Source of the DNA: Streptomyces sp. NBC_00425
Lineage (GTDB): Bacteria; Actinomycetota; Actinomycetes; Streptomycetales; Streptomycetaceae
Length of the DNA stretch: 64,000 nt
Direction: 5' to 3'
Assembly (NCBI RefSeq): GCF_036030735.1
Contig: NZ_CP107928.1
Location: 3,968,001 to 4,032,000 of the forward strand
The notes under the pieces are model-generated. The model was not told where the DNA came from. It worked only from the letters and a program-made list of their open reading frames with translations, and searched no databases. Positions 43,587 through 53,850 of the stretch are shown piece after piece. The stretch's first letter is position 1, and every line of letters starts with the position of its first letter. The position numbers and the translations under genes were made by a program.

Positions 43587-43598
43587 CTACACGCGTAG
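43587..43598. promoter_or_regulatory. Variant palindromic operator ahead of the nucleoside transporter operon
   Basis: CTACACGCGTAG, one change from the perfect site. A TAGCGT -10 box on the minus strand (43565-43570) puts the site near -29 to -40 of the operon promoter. Confidence 0.75.
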
Positions 43599-43617
43599 AG
43601 TTGACACATTGTTATGG

Positions 43618-43653
43618 CTCGACGAGGGGGTTGTCGAACACCCCCTCGTCGAG
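43618..43653 (-). terminator. Terminator of bmpA, 13-bp perfect stem
   Basis: CTCGACGAGGGGG (43618-43630) and CCCCCTCGTCGAG (43641-43653) with a 10-nt loop, 26 bp after the bmpA stop. It separates strong bmpA transcription from the transporter operon, which has its own promoter. Confidence 0.88.
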
Positions 43654-43678
43654 CCGGGGTCAGGCGGCGACCATCAGG

Positions 43679-44743
43679 TCACGGGGTGGTCTTGACCTTG
43701 ATGGAACCGTCGACGATCTTCTGCTTCGCCGCGTCCAGCTGGGTCTTGATGTCGTCGATGAAGCCACCGCTGGTGGCGAGCGAGACACCGTTCTTGGCGA
43801 GCGAGTAGTTGTTGACGCCCGTCAGCGGCTTGCCGTCGTGGACGGACTTGACGAAGTCGTACACACCGACGTCGACGTTCTTGACCATCGAGGTCAGGAT
43901 CGAGGCCTTGTACTTGGCCAGACCCGGGATGTTGTACTGGTCGGAGTCCACGCCGATGGCCCAGGCGCCCTTGACGCCGTTGACGGCCTCGATCGCGCCG
44001 TTGCCGGAGGAGCCGGCCGCCGAGTAGATGACGTCGGCGCCGTTGTCGAGCATGCCCGACGCGGCGGCCTTGCCCTTGTCGGGGCTGGCGAACCCGGAGA
44101 AGTCCGAGCCGTGGCTCAGGTACTGGGTGTCGACCTTGACGGCCGGCTTGGTGTCGTGGACGCCCTGGGTGAAGCCCGCCTCGAACTTCTTGATCAGCGG
44201 AACGTCGACGCCGCCGATGAAGCCGACGTGGTTCTTCTTGGTCTTCAGCGCCGCGGCGACACCGGCCAGGTACGAGCCCTGCTCCTCGGTGAAGGTGATG
44301 CTGTCGACGTTCTTCGCTTCGACGACCGAGTCGACGATGCCGAAGCTGACCTTCGGGTACTTCGCGGCGACCTTGGTCATCGAGGCGGCGTAGGAGAAGC
44401 CGACGCCGACGATGGGGTTGTAGCCGGCGTCCGCCAGGTCGGTCAGACGCTGCTCGCGGTCGGCCTCGGTGTCGGAGGTCTTGGCGGTCAGCTCCTTGAT
44501 CGAGCCGCCGAACTCGGCCTTGGCCTTGTCGGCGCCGCGCGCGGCGGAGTCGTTGAAGGAACGGTCACCACGACCGCCCACGTCGAAGGCGAGACCGATC
44601 TTGACGCCCGAACCGCCGCCGGAGGAGGCGGAGGACGAGCTGCTGCTGTCGTTCTCGGAGGAGGTGCTGCCACATGCAGTGGCAGTCAGTGCGAGAGCTG
44701 CGGTTGCGATACACGCAGCGGAAAGCTTGGCTACCCGGCGCAC
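43679..44743 (-). CDS. bmpA: BmpA-family nucleoside-binding lipoprotein
   Basis: 354 aa. Lipoprotein signal peptide with Cys24 (TATAC); a Ser/Gly linker follows. The BMP domain shows VGGRGDRSFNDSA (ligand-binding loop), GVGFSYAASM, FTEEQGSYLAGV, FIGGVDVPLIKKFEAGFTQG and SGNGAIEAV. This family binds nucleosides (Treponema PnrA, knowledge). GTG start with AAGGAG at 7 nt. It supplies the extracellular receptor for the ABC operon encoded just downstream. Confidence 0.94.
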   Translation of the reverse strand: MRRVAKLSAACIATAALALTATACGSTSSENDSSSSSSASSGGGSGVKIGLAFDVGGRGDRSFNDSAARGADKAKAEFGGSIKELTAKTSDTEADREQRLTDLADAGYNPIVGVGFSYAASMTKVAAKYPKVSFGIVDSVVEAKNVDSITFTEEQGSYLAGVAAALKTKKNHVGFIGGVDVPLIKKFEAGFTQGVHDTKPAVKVDTQYLSHGSDFSGFASPDKGKAAASGMLDNGADVIYSAAGSSGNGAIEAVNGVKGAWAIGVDSDQYNIPGLAKYKASILTSMVKNVDVGVYDFVKSVHDGKPLTGVNNYSLAKNGVSLATSGGFIDDIKTQLDAAKQKIVDGSIKVKTTP

Positions 44744-44849
44744 GGGAAGGCTCCTTCACCTGACCTGAGCGCCTTGTCGGCGCTTGATGTGAGCACCATG
44801 CCAGTGCCCGGGCCTGGACGCCCCGATCGGCGTTGGCTTCGCGGCATCG

Positions 44850-44861
44850 TAACGCGCGTAG
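44850..44861. promoter_or_regulatory. Variant palindromic operator in the bmpA promoter
   Basis: TAACGCGCGTAG, two changes at one end of the palindrome. It overlaps a TACGAT -10 box on the minus strand (44846-44851). Unlike the PNP, deoC and add transcripts, bmpA would keep a leader of about 95 nt. Confidence 0.72.
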
Positions 44862-44991
44862 ATGTCAGAAAAACACCCCTCGCGACGCCGTTATCGATTC
44901 GAGCTGAACGCCGTCTGAACTCGGTACCTTGCGGCTTCACGCCGATGATTTCGAACCGGGGACGAATGGCTTACAACAGGGTTGCGCCGAA

Positions 44992-45024
44992 CGGCGGAAC
45001 GCCCATGTGAGGGCCGTTCCGCCG
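44992..45024 (-). terminator. Terminator of the M20 amidohydrolase gene
   Basis: CGGCGGAACG (44992-45001) pairs with CGTTCCGCCG (45015-45024), 9 bp after the stop codon at 45033. Confidence 0.75.
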
Positions 45025-45032
45025 CCGTGGAC

Positions 45033-46286
45033 TCACCTGTCGGCCGCGTCCAGCAGGGCCGCCGCCGTGAAGAGCTCGACACCGACGGTGATCGCCGACT
45101 CGTCGGCGTCGAAGTCGCCCTGGTGCAGGTCGCGCACGGTGCGCTCGCCGGGCGGGCGCACGCCGAGCCGGGCCATCGAGCCGGGGACCCGCTCCAGGTA
45201 CCAGGAGAAGTCCTCGCCGCCGAGGCTCTGCTCGGTGCCCTCCACGGCCGACTCTCCGCGCCGGGCCACCATGGCGTCCCGCAACAGGGCGGTGACGTCC
45301 CCGTCGTTGACGACCGGCGGGACGCCCCGCACGTAGTTGATCTCCGACTTGGCCCGGTGCAGGTTGGCCACCTCGTCGATCGCCGCGACCACGATGTCCG
45401 GCGCCTGGCGCCACGCCTCGAGGTCCAGGCAGCGGACGGTCCCGGACAGCTCGGCGTGCTGCGGGATCACGTTCGGGGCGTGGCCGCTCTCGATGCGTCC
45501 CCAGGTGACGGCCAGTCCGGCGCGCGTGTCGACCCGGCGGCCGACCAGCGCGGGCACGTCGGTGACGACCCGGGCGGCAGCCGTGACGAGGTCGGTCGTC
45601 AGGTGCGGGCGCGCGGTGTGGCCGCCGGGCCCGTCCAGGGAGATCTCCAGCCGGTCGCAGGCCGAGGTGATGGCGCCCTCGCGCAGACCGACCTTGCCCG
45701 CGTCGACCCGGGGGTCGCAGTGCACGGCGATGATCCGGCCCACGCCGTCCAGCGCGCCCTCGGCGATGACGTCGGCGGCGCCGCCGGGCAGCACCTCCTC
45801 GGCGGGCTGGAAGATCAGCCGCACCGGCCGCGGGAGCCGGCCCTGCCGGTGCAGCTCCGCCAGGACGAGGCCGGCGCCGAGGACGACGGTGGTGTGCACG
45901 TCGTGGCCGCAGGCGTGCGCGCGGTCAGGGACGGTGGACCGGTAGGCGCACTCGGTCTTCGTGTCCGGGATGGGCAGCGCGTCGATGTCGGCGCGCATCG
46001 CGAGAACGGGGACGCCGTCGACCGCCGCGCCCTCCGCCCCCACGGTCCCGATGTCGCAGATGAGGCCGGTGCCGACGGCGAGCACGCGGGGCCGCAGTCC
46101 CGCCTTCTCCAGGCGGGCCTTGATCGCGGCCGTCGTGCGGAACTCCTGGTTGCCCAGCTCAGGGTGCATGTGCAGGTCGCGGCGGAAGGCCACGAGCTCG
46201 GCGCGCAGCGCCTCCGGCAGGGTGCCGGGAAGGGCACCGGGGAGCACGGCTTCCCCTGAGGGATCGGCCTCGGACTCTCGGGACAT
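45033..46286 (-). CDS. M20-family amidohydrolase
   Basis: 417 aa from ATG 46286 (GTG 46298 is an alternative). Metal-binding motifs of the M20D/HipO group: HMHPELGNQEFRT, MRADIDALPI, HACGHDVHTT, FQPAEE and a C-terminal GGEDFSWY. Typical substrates are N-acyl amino acids or indole-type amino-acid conjugates; this one is not known. It stands alone, followed by a hairpin and the bmpA promoter region. Confidence 0.9.
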   Translation of the reverse strand: MSRESEADPSGEAVLPGALPGTLPEALRAELVAFRRDLHMHPELGNQEFRTTAAIKARLEKAGLRPRVLAVGTGLICDIGTVGAEGAAVDGVPVLAMRADIDALPIPDTKTECAYRSTVPDRAHACGHDVHTTVVLGAGLVLAELHRQGRLPRPVRLIFQPAEEVLPGGAADVIAEGALDGVGRIIAVHCDPRVDAGKVGLREGAITSACDRLEISLDGPGGHTARPHLTTDLVTAAARVVTDVPALVGRRVDTRAGLAVTWGRIESGHAPNVIPQHAELSGTVRCLDLEAWRQAPDIVVAAIDEVANLHRAKSEINYVRGVPPVVNDGDVTALLRDAMVARRGESAVEGTEQSLGGEDFSWYLERVPGSMARLGVRPPGERTVRDLHQGDFDADESAITVGVELFTAAALLDAADR

Positions 46287-46670
46287 CAGTTGCTTCACCC
46301 TCTGAAGGGTAGGACGCCTGGGCGGTCGACCGACCTACGATCAACAAAACTTCAACCCGTCAGGCGAAGAAAAGTCGGCCGCGCGGCGCATGGCTGCTGT
46401 GCGGGATGGGTAAACTCGCCGGCTTTCGGGGTCGGCAACCCGCACTTCTTCCTTTCTCTCACGGATACCACGGACCACCAATGGCACGCCGTGCCAGTCC
46501 ACCTACCGGAACCGATCCTGAAATCATCACCTCCGCGCAGCGGTCCCGCCACACAGGGCGACCCGGCCGGTCCGGCCGGGGAGGGCGGGCACGACGCGAG
46601 CGTGGCGGCCCCGCACGGAGAACGGGCGGAGCCCCGGCGGAGGTCGTGGGCCGGTGGACGCCCGCCCCGC
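46287..46670. other. 384-bp spacer with promoter elements, no gene supported
   Basis: The sequence has lower G+C near 46340-46510 and contains TAAACT (46412-46417) and other -10-like boxes. Frames through it lack coding bias. It separates the mutase gene end from the amidohydrolase start. Confidence 0.4.
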
Positions 46671-46698
46671 TCAGAAGGCGTCCGTCAGAAGGCGTGCG

Positions 46699-46712
<14 letters not shown>
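46671..46712. repeat. Three 14-bp tandem repeats over the mutase stop codon
   Basis: TCAGAAGGCGTCCG (46671-46684), a one-base variant (46685-46698) and the first sequence again (46699-46712). The right copy contains the stop codon of the mutase gene; since 14 is not a multiple of 3, the copies present TGA in all three frames. Confidence 0.88.
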
Positions 46713-48279
<1,567 letters not shown>

Positions 48280-48600
48280 GGGTGCAGGCCTCCCGCCGGG
48301 CGGTCGCGGCGGCCGCCCCTGGTATCCGACCGAGTACCCGTCAGTCTGCCGGGCGGTTCACGACTCGTCATCCGGACGGGAGGCGGAGGTGGAGTGACGG
48401 GAGGGGAGAGAGGTATGGGGCGCGAGCGGGACCGGGGGAACGTGTCCCGCCCGCGCCGAGCGCACGAGCCGAAGGTACGGGGGGAACCCCCGGCTCTGTG
48501 CTGGGGCCGATGACCAGTCGGCTCACTCGGTACTGCGTACCGGCCGCGGAAAATGTCACACCCGCCGCAGAAGAATTTTCAGCGACCTGAAAACCGCAGG
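48280..48600. other. 321-bp spacer with several palindromes
   Basis: No gene. TTTTCAG-CGAC-CTGAAAA (48576-48593), an A/T-rich 7-bp hairpin, follows the membrane-protein stop and may terminate it. CGGTAC-TGC-GTACCG (48528-48542) is a second perfect inverted repeat. The mutase promoter must also lie here. Confidence 0.5.
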
Positions 48601-49761
48601 TCAGCCGTGGTGTCCGGGACCGCCGCCGGAACCGCCGCCGTCGCGGCCGTGTGCCTGGCCCTGACCGTGCCCGTGTTCCTGGCCCTGACCGTGCCCGTGC
48701 CCCCGGCCGTGTCCGCGGCCGTGCCCGTGGCCCCCTCGACCCGGGTCGTCGTCGTCGGAGCCGCCGCGGCCGCCCGTGTCGTCGGAGCCCTTCTGCCCGG
48801 CCTTGGCACCGCCCCCGCCACCGTGGCCCGACTGTCCCTTTCCGGTGTCCCGGCCCGCCGAGCCGCTCCCGGTGCGGACGCCGTCGAGCAGGGCTGCGCA
48901 GTACGCCTGGACGCGCTGTGCGCCGCCCGCCAGCTTCTCCAGGCGTCGGCGGCGTTCACGGTCCAGGGTCTTGCCGGCGCCGAGTTCACGGCAGGAGGAG
49001 GTCACGCCGGACGACCGGCCGCCACGGGCCTGCGGGGCGCTTGAGGCGTCGTCGCCCGCGTCGCCCTTCCCGGCCGTACCCCGGTCCGCGGCGCTCGCGC
49101 CGGGCTTCGGCGCGGACCCCGCGCCGTCGCCGGCCGAAGGGGTCGGGGAGGGCGAGCCGAGCGGACGGCCGTCGGAGGGCGCGGGGGCGGAGACGGACGC
49201 CACGGGCCGCCCGGGTCCCTCATCGTCGAACGGCGTCGGCAGATACCCGGCCGCCGTCGCGGCCGACACCCCGCCGACCATCCCTACGGCCAACGCGGCG
49301 GCCAGCCCCAGCCGCACGGGCCGGCCCCGGCGCGGACGACGTCCGCTCTCCCCGGCCCGCCCGCCGATGCGGACCAGCCCCGCGTCGCCGCCGCCGTCCC
49401 GCGCGGGCGCACCCGGGGCCACGGCACGGGCCGCGCGGCCGGCCCGAGCGCCCTGACCCGCACGCCCGGCAACGCCGGAGAAACCCGCGGAACCCGCGGC
49501 ACCCGTGAGACCGGGCCGGGCCGCGAGGTCATGGCGGTCGGCCTGGACCTTGCGGAACGCGGCGAGGGCCGCGGCCTCGCCGGGCAGCTCCTCGTCCGCG
49601 GGCGGCGGGGCGGCGGCCGACGCCGAGAGCGCGCCGAGCGTTCTGGCGAGGCGTTCGGCCTCTTCCCGGGCCGTGCCGGCGACAGCGTTGTCGGGCGACT
49701 CACCGCGCAGCAGACGCTCCGACGTCTCGCGGTCGAGCCACCTGTCGTGCTTGTCGGCCAT
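48601..49761 (-). CDS. Single-span membrane protein with His/Gly-rich tail, putative anti-sigma partner
   Basis: 386 aa. The N-terminal cytosolic part starts MADKHDRWLDRETSERLLRG and is helical; a hydrophobic span (LGLAAALAVGMVGGVSAATA) lies at about 150-172. An extracytoplasmic Pro/Ser/Gly linker follows, then a segment with two Cys (VTSSCRELG, VQAYCAALL), and a tail with repeated His-Gly-Arg and His-Gly-Gln units. Start overlaps the sigma stop (TGATG), so the two are co-translated. The layout suits a membrane anti-sigma factor with a metal-binding or disordered tail; this is inferred. Confidence 0.8.
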   Translation of the reverse strand: MADKHDRWLDRETSERLLRGESPDNAVAGTAREEAERLARTLGALSASAAAPPPADEELPGEAAALAAFRKVQADRHDLAARPGLTGAAGSAGFSGVAGRAGQGARAGRAARAVAPGAPARDGGGDAGLVRIGGRAGESGRRPRRGRPVRLGLAAALAVGMVGGVSAATAAGYLPTPFDDEGPGRPVASVSAPAPSDGRPLGSPSPTPSAGDGAGSAPKPGASAADRGTAGKGDAGDDASSAPQARGGRSSGVTSSCRELGAGKTLDRERRRRLEKLAGGAQRVQAYCAALLDGVRTGSGSAGRDTGKGQSGHGGGGGAKAGQKGSDDTGGRGGSDDDDPGRGGHGHGRGHGRGHGHGQGQEHGHGQGQAHGRDGGGSGGGPGHHG

Positions 49762-50420
49762 CACATGTCCCTCTGCGTCCGCGTGCGCACATGCGTCACA
49801 CCGGCGGACGTCACGGTACGGGAACGCGTTCCTCGCTGGGGCGGCAGCGCGTCGAGCACGCCGGCCGTCTCCGGGTCGTCGCCGAGCAGCTCGGCGAGTT
49901 TCTTCAGGCCTCGATGGGCGGCGGTGCGCACCGCGCCGGGCCGCTTGCCGAGCGTGTCGGCGGCCGTCTTGGCGTCCAGTCCCATGACCACCCGCAGGAC
50001 GACGGCTTCGGCCTGGTCCTGCGGCAGCCGGGCTATGAGGCCGAGGGTGCGGCCGGTGGCCAGCGCCTCGATGGCCTCGCCCGCGGTGTCCGACTCGGCG
50101 GCCCGGCCGGCCAGCTCGGTCTCGTCGCCGACCGTCGCCGGGCGTCTTCCGCGCATCCGTATGTGGTCCAGGGCGCGGTTGCGGGCGATCCGGGCGGCCC
50201 AGCCGCGGAAGCGGTCCGCGTCGCCGGCGAACCGCTCGAGGTCCCGGGCGATCTGCAGCCACGCCTCGGACGTCACGTCCTCGGCGTCGGGATCGCCGAC
50301 CAGTGTGCGCACGTATCCCAGCAGCCGCGGGTGCACGGTGCGGTACACGGTCCGAAACGCGGTCTCGTCCCCGTGCTGTGCCGCGAGCACCGCGGCTGTC
50401 AGCTCCGCGTCGTCCCCCAC
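49761..50420 (-). CDS. ECF-type RNA polymerase sigma factor
   Basis: 219 aa from GTG 50420 (AGGA 8 nt upstream). Region 2 at about 12-85 (GDETAFRTVYRTVHPRLLGY, DPDAEDVTSEAWLQIARDLE, FRGWAARIARNRALDHIRMR), region 4 at about 120-180 (LPQDQAEAVVLRVVMGLDAK, LGKRPGAVRTAAHRGLKKLA). The upstream open frame to 50714 lacks conserved features. Encoded with the membrane protein that overlaps it; a palindrome lies 115 bp upstream. Confidence 0.9.
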   Translation of the reverse strand: MGDDAELTAAVLAAQHGDETAFRTVYRTVHPRLLGYVRTLVGDPDAEDVTSEAWLQIARDLERFAGDADRFRGWAARIARNRALDHIRMRGRRPATVGDETELAGRAAESDTAGEAIEALATGRTLGLIARLPQDQAEAVVLRVVMGLDAKTAADTLGKRPGAVRTAAHRGLKKLAELLGDDPETAGVLDALPPQRGTRSRTVTSAGVTHVRTRTQRDM

Positions 50421-50534
50421 GTCGTGGTTCCTCGGTCGATGCTTCGCGGTCTCGGGACCGCAGGTCGTAGCGGTGGTCTTCCGCTTGGCCGTCCGGCGCG
50501 AAAGGCACGTTACGACCTGAAACCGCCGCCCGTC

Positions 50535-50551
50535 CATGTTCATAGAACATG
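50535..50551. promoter_or_regulatory. Perfect inverted repeat upstream of the sigma operon
   Basis: CATGTTC-ATA-GAACATG, 7-bp arms with a 3-bp centre, in a local A/T-rich patch. It lies in the 361-bp gap (50421-50781) that otherwise holds no gene. The spacing differs from the Streptomyces LexA box (GAAC-n4-GTTC), so another regulator is likely. Confidence 0.6.
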
Positions 50552-50781
50552 CAACTGGTTCGTGACGCGCGCAAGGTGTGACGGAAACCGCACTCCTGGC
50601 GCTGTAGGGAGTACGGGTCGCCGCGCGGCCCGTGCCGCGCGACGGCCGGGGCCTCTCCTGTGGGGGGTGGCGGCTCCGGCCGTTGCCTCGGTCGCGACGC
50701 CCCCGCCCGCTCACCGCGGGCCCGCACCCGGGCCGCGTGCGCCGAACACGCCCCCGGTCACGTCCTCCGTGGCACCCGCGG

Positions 50782-51207
50782 TCACCGGCTCCCGGGGACC
50801 GCGTCCCGGCACATCAGGCGCAGCGAGCCATGGCCGCCGAAGCAGCGGCGGGCCTCGTCGAGGGGCTCCCACAGGCGGCCGTCGGGGGTGCGGACCCAGT
50901 GGTCGCCGCCGGACGCCCACCACTCGGCGCCGGACCGGCGGACGATCACCTCGCCGGCGTAGGCGCCGAGTCCGCGCAGCAGGTCCTCGACGGAGGCGGG
51001 CGCGGCGCCGGTGCGCCGCAGTTCCGCGATCCACCGGTCGACGCGCCACAGGCTCTGCGGCGAGTGGTCGAGGTGCGGCCGCACGCCGTCGGGCGCGGCG
51101 GCCACGGCCTCCGCCGCCCATCGCACGGGCCTGGCCGCGGCGGAGGGCCGGGCGGCCGGACGGGGCTGTCCGGCCTGTTCGGTCTGCTCTGTCGTCTTGC
51201 GGGTCAC
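50782..51207 (-). CDS. Conserved-looking protein of unknown function
   Basis: 141 aa from GTG 51207 (the start is uncertain; the frame is open further to 51315). A charged, Ala/Pro-rich head precedes a compact C-terminal part (SLWRVDRWIAELRRTGAAPA, AYAGEVIVRRSGAEWWASGG, DHWVRTPDGRLWEPLDEARR). The Trp-rich end suggests a small folded domain. No known motif is recognised. The neighbour upstream on the same strand is also unknown. Confidence 0.65.
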   Translation of the reverse strand: MTRKTTEQTEQAGQPRPAARPSAAARPVRWAAEAVAAAPDGVRPHLDHSPQSLWRVDRWIAELRRTGAAPASVEDLLRGLGAYAGEVIVRRSGAEWWASGGDHWVRTPDGRLWEPLDEARRCFGGHGSLRLMCRDAVPGSR

Positions 51208-51301
51208 ACTCCATTGAGCGAGGCCGGCGCGTGTTCCGTCACGCGATCGAGCGGCGGACGCGAGACCGGTGCAGGACCGCCCCAGCTCCGCCGCGAAATG
51301 C

Positions 51302-51856
51302 TCACGATCGTCCACGAGCCCGCCGCGACACCACCGCGCGCAGCACCCGGCGCCCCTCCGTGGACACCTCCAGCGCCCGCCGCAGTCCGCCCGCGCCGTG
51401 ACCGGCGAGCACTTCCAGGACGATGACCTGGCGGCGCAGTTCGGCGGCGACGAGGGGCGACATGCCCGCCGTGCGGCCCTCGCGGCCGGAGTCGACCGGG
51501 CCGGCGTCCGCCGCCGGGTCGAGCAGGCGGTGGATCTGGAGCGAGGCGACCGAGCAGGCGTCGGCCCAGGTCCGCACCTCGGCGGCGCGTCGGTCGGCCG
51601 GAGCGGCGGCCAGCATGCGGTGGACCAGCAGCACGGCCTCGTCGCCCTCGCCCTCGGGAGAGTCCAGCTTGGCGCGCGTCTGCTCCAGCAACTGGCCCCA
51701 GTCGGCCGCGTCGGAGGCGTCCGCGAGGTTTCCCCACAGCGGGCGCAGGGTCTCGTCGTCGCCGCCGAGAAGGGGCACGCACCGGTCCAAACAAGCCAAC
51801 CCGCTGGCGGCCAGTCCGCGTTCGTCGGCCTGCGCGATCAGTTCCACCAGGCTCAT
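51302..51856 (-). CDS. Unknown cytosolic helical protein
   Basis: 184 aa; ATG 51856 with GGGAGG upstream. Mostly helical by composition (MSLVELIAQADERGLAASGL, WGQLLEQTRAKLDS, EAVLLVHRMLAAAPADRRAA), no membrane spans, no catalytic signature. Good third-position G+C supports coding. It lies between the preceding unknown gene and the hexosaminidase on the same strand. Confidence 0.72.
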   Translation of the reverse strand: MSLVELIAQADERGLAASGLACLDRCVPLLGGDDETLRPLWGNLADASDAADWGQLLEQTRAKLDSPEGEGDEAVLLVHRMLAAAPADRRAAEVRTWADACSVASLQIHRLLDPAADAGPVDSGREGRTAGMSPLVAAELRRQVIVLEVLAGHGAGGLRRALEVSTEGRRVLRAVVSRRARGRS

Positions 51857-52002
51857 GCACGCCTCCCTCGCCAGGGCCCGACCTGACGGAGCCCGCACTT
51901 CCCCTTACTGCGTGCGACGGCCCGGGAGTGTCACAGGAGATCTTTTCGGCCAACCCCGAGGGAGCTCTGCGCAGTCGGCCGAGCATGACAGATGAGCGGG
52001 AA

Positions 52003-53673
52003 TCAGCCCAGCCTGTTCGCAAGGGACGTGAACTGCGACCAGGTCAGCGTCGGCGTCCGCGCGTCCCACAGTTTCTGCGCGGTGGCCCGCAGCGGCATCC
52101 GCACTCCCGCCGCGACCTGCGCCTGCGTCTGGGCGTTCGCGAGGTCGCACCAGACCGAGAGGGAGCCGCCGAGGATCTGGGCGTCGTACCTCGCGGCGAC
52201 CGGGGTGGTGCCGCGCAGCACGCGCGGGGTCCACTCCTCGTAGATGCGCCGGCCGGTCGGGTAGACGAAGTCGTTGGGCTCGCCGAGGACGTAGTAGAGG
52301 TACTTGTCGTTGTAGTTGAGCATCTTGCGCCCCGCGCTCAGGTACTCGGTGGGCGTCCGGGCGCCGAACTCCTTGCCGGTCCAGTAGGCGACCACCAGGT
52401 CGGCGGCGGGCTTCACCGAAGTGCCGCGGAAGAACCCGTCGTTCCACGCCCGCATCGTCCGGCCGTGGGCGCGGACGGTGGCGGCACGGTCGTTGAGCCA
52501 GCCCGTGGCGAGGTCGGAGACGCCCGCGCCGGGACCGTACCGGGCCGCCGCGGCCGCGGCGAGCTGGGGGTAGGAGGCGGCCGGGTTGCGCACCGTCAGC
52601 GCCTGGTACTCGTCGCCGCCGAGATGCCAGTAGCCGCCGGGGAAGAGACCGGCGTACTCGTTCAGCAGGTCGTCGAGGAGATTCGCCGACGCCTTCTCGG
52701 AGATGTCGATCGCGCCGCGGGTGGCGACCCCCTGCGCGTTGCGCAGCTGCAGCTCGGGGTGGGCGGCGAGGACGGCGCCCAGGTGTCCCGGCGAGTCGAT
52801 CTCGGGCACGACGGTGATGTGCCGCTGGGCCGCCAGCGCGACGATCTGCCTGACCTGGGCCTTGGTCAGGTGCTCCCGGGCGACGATCTCCGGATGCGTG
52901 TCGGACTGGATCCGGAACGCCTGGTCGTCGGAGAAGTGCAGGCCGAGCTGGTTGTACTTGAGGTCGCCGAGCTCGCGCACCCGGTCCTCGATCCAGCCGG
53001 CGCTGAAGTTCTTGCGCGCGATGTCCAGCGTGAACCCGCGCTGCGGCTTGGCCGGCTGGTCGCGCACGACGCCCTCGGGGGCCGTCCCGCCGCCGCGCAC
53101 CTCCTGCTTGAGGGTGCGGGTGCCGTAGAAGACGCCGGCGTCCGAGGGCGCGCTGACGGTGACCCGCCCGCCGCGCACGGTCATGGTGTACGACTCCGGG
53201 TTCGCGCCCCGGTCGGAGTTGCGGGCGAGGCGCAGGTCGCCGGCTCGCGCGTCGCTGCGCACGCCGGCGTAGGCCAGTCCCAGCTCGCCGGCGACCAGAC
53301 GCCCCTCGTCGGCGAGCCCGGCGTCGCCGACCACGACCCGGCGGCCGGCCGCGGGACGCCAGCCCGGTCCGCGCGCCGGGGTGTGGGAGCGGACGGCGGG
53401 GATGGTGCGGGGGGCGGTGGACAGGGGGTAGGACCGGCTGGGGGTGGGGCTCGGGGACGGGGCGCGGGCCACGCCCGGGGCGCCGGCGGAGGAGCCCCCG
53501 GCGACCTGCCGGGAGGCCGACCCGGCCGGGGCGCCGTCGTCGCCCGAGGAGGCCCACAGCCCCGCTCCGACGCCGAGCACGGCGACCAGCCCGCCGGCCG
53601 TCAGTGCCCGTGTCACGACCCTCTGGTGCGGTTGCGTCTGCGGCGCCCGGCGCCGGTGCCTGTGCCTGCTCAC
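52003..53673 (-). CDS. GH20 beta-N-acetylhexosaminidase, exported
   Basis: 556 aa from GTG 53673. A basic head (SRHRHRRRAPQTQ) and one hydrophobic span form a signal anchor; a Ser/Pro linker follows. The GH20b domain precedes the catalytic barrel with RGFTLDIARKNFSAGWI, VVPEIDSPGHLGAVLAAHPE and HLGGDEY. Asp354 and acid/base Glu355 are the substrate-assisted catalytic pair. It should release GlcNAc from chitin oligomers or peptidoglycan fragments outside the cell. The Trp-rich end (SLSVWCDLANAQTQAQV) is typical. Confidence 0.93.
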   Translation of the reverse strand: MSRHRHRRRAPQTQPHQRVVTRALTAGGLVAVLGVGAGLWASSGDDGAPAGSASRQVAGGSSAGAPGVARAPSPSPTPSRSYPLSTAPRTIPAVRSHTPARGPGWRPAAGRRVVVGDAGLADEGRLVAGELGLAYAGVRSDARAGDLRLARNSDRGANPESYTMTVRGGRVTVSAPSDAGVFYGTRTLKQEVRGGGTAPEGVVRDQPAKPQRGFTLDIARKNFSAGWIEDRVRELGDLKYNQLGLHFSDDQAFRIQSDTHPEIVAREHLTKAQVRQIVALAAQRHITVVPEIDSPGHLGAVLAAHPELQLRNAQGVATRGAIDISEKASANLLDDLLNEYAGLFPGGYWHLGGDEYQALTVRNPAASYPQLAAAAAARYGPGAGVSDLATGWLNDRAATVRAHGRTMRAWNDGFFRGTSVKPAADLVVAYWTGKEFGARTPTEYLSAGRKMLNYNDKYLYYVLGEPNDFVYPTGRRIYEEWTPRVLRGTTPVAARYDAQILGGSLSVWCDLANAQTQAQVAAGVRMPLRATAQKLWDARTPTLTWSQFTSLANRLG

Positions 53674-53850
53674 TCCGCCAACCGTACGACCCGCGCGCGG
53701 CCGCGGCGCGCCGAAGTCCGCGCGAAGGGGTCCACGACACATTCTGAAACTCTCTCGTTCGAGTGAAATTCAGGCATCGGTCGGACACACTTCGACCGCT
53801 CTCGATAACGTGACGACACATCCTTCACCTCATCCCCTGCCACCACACAC

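Noticed and set aside
50535..50551. LexA box
   Set aside because: Arms GTTC and GAAC are in the wrong order and spacing for the Streptomyces LexA site (GAAC-n4-GTTC).
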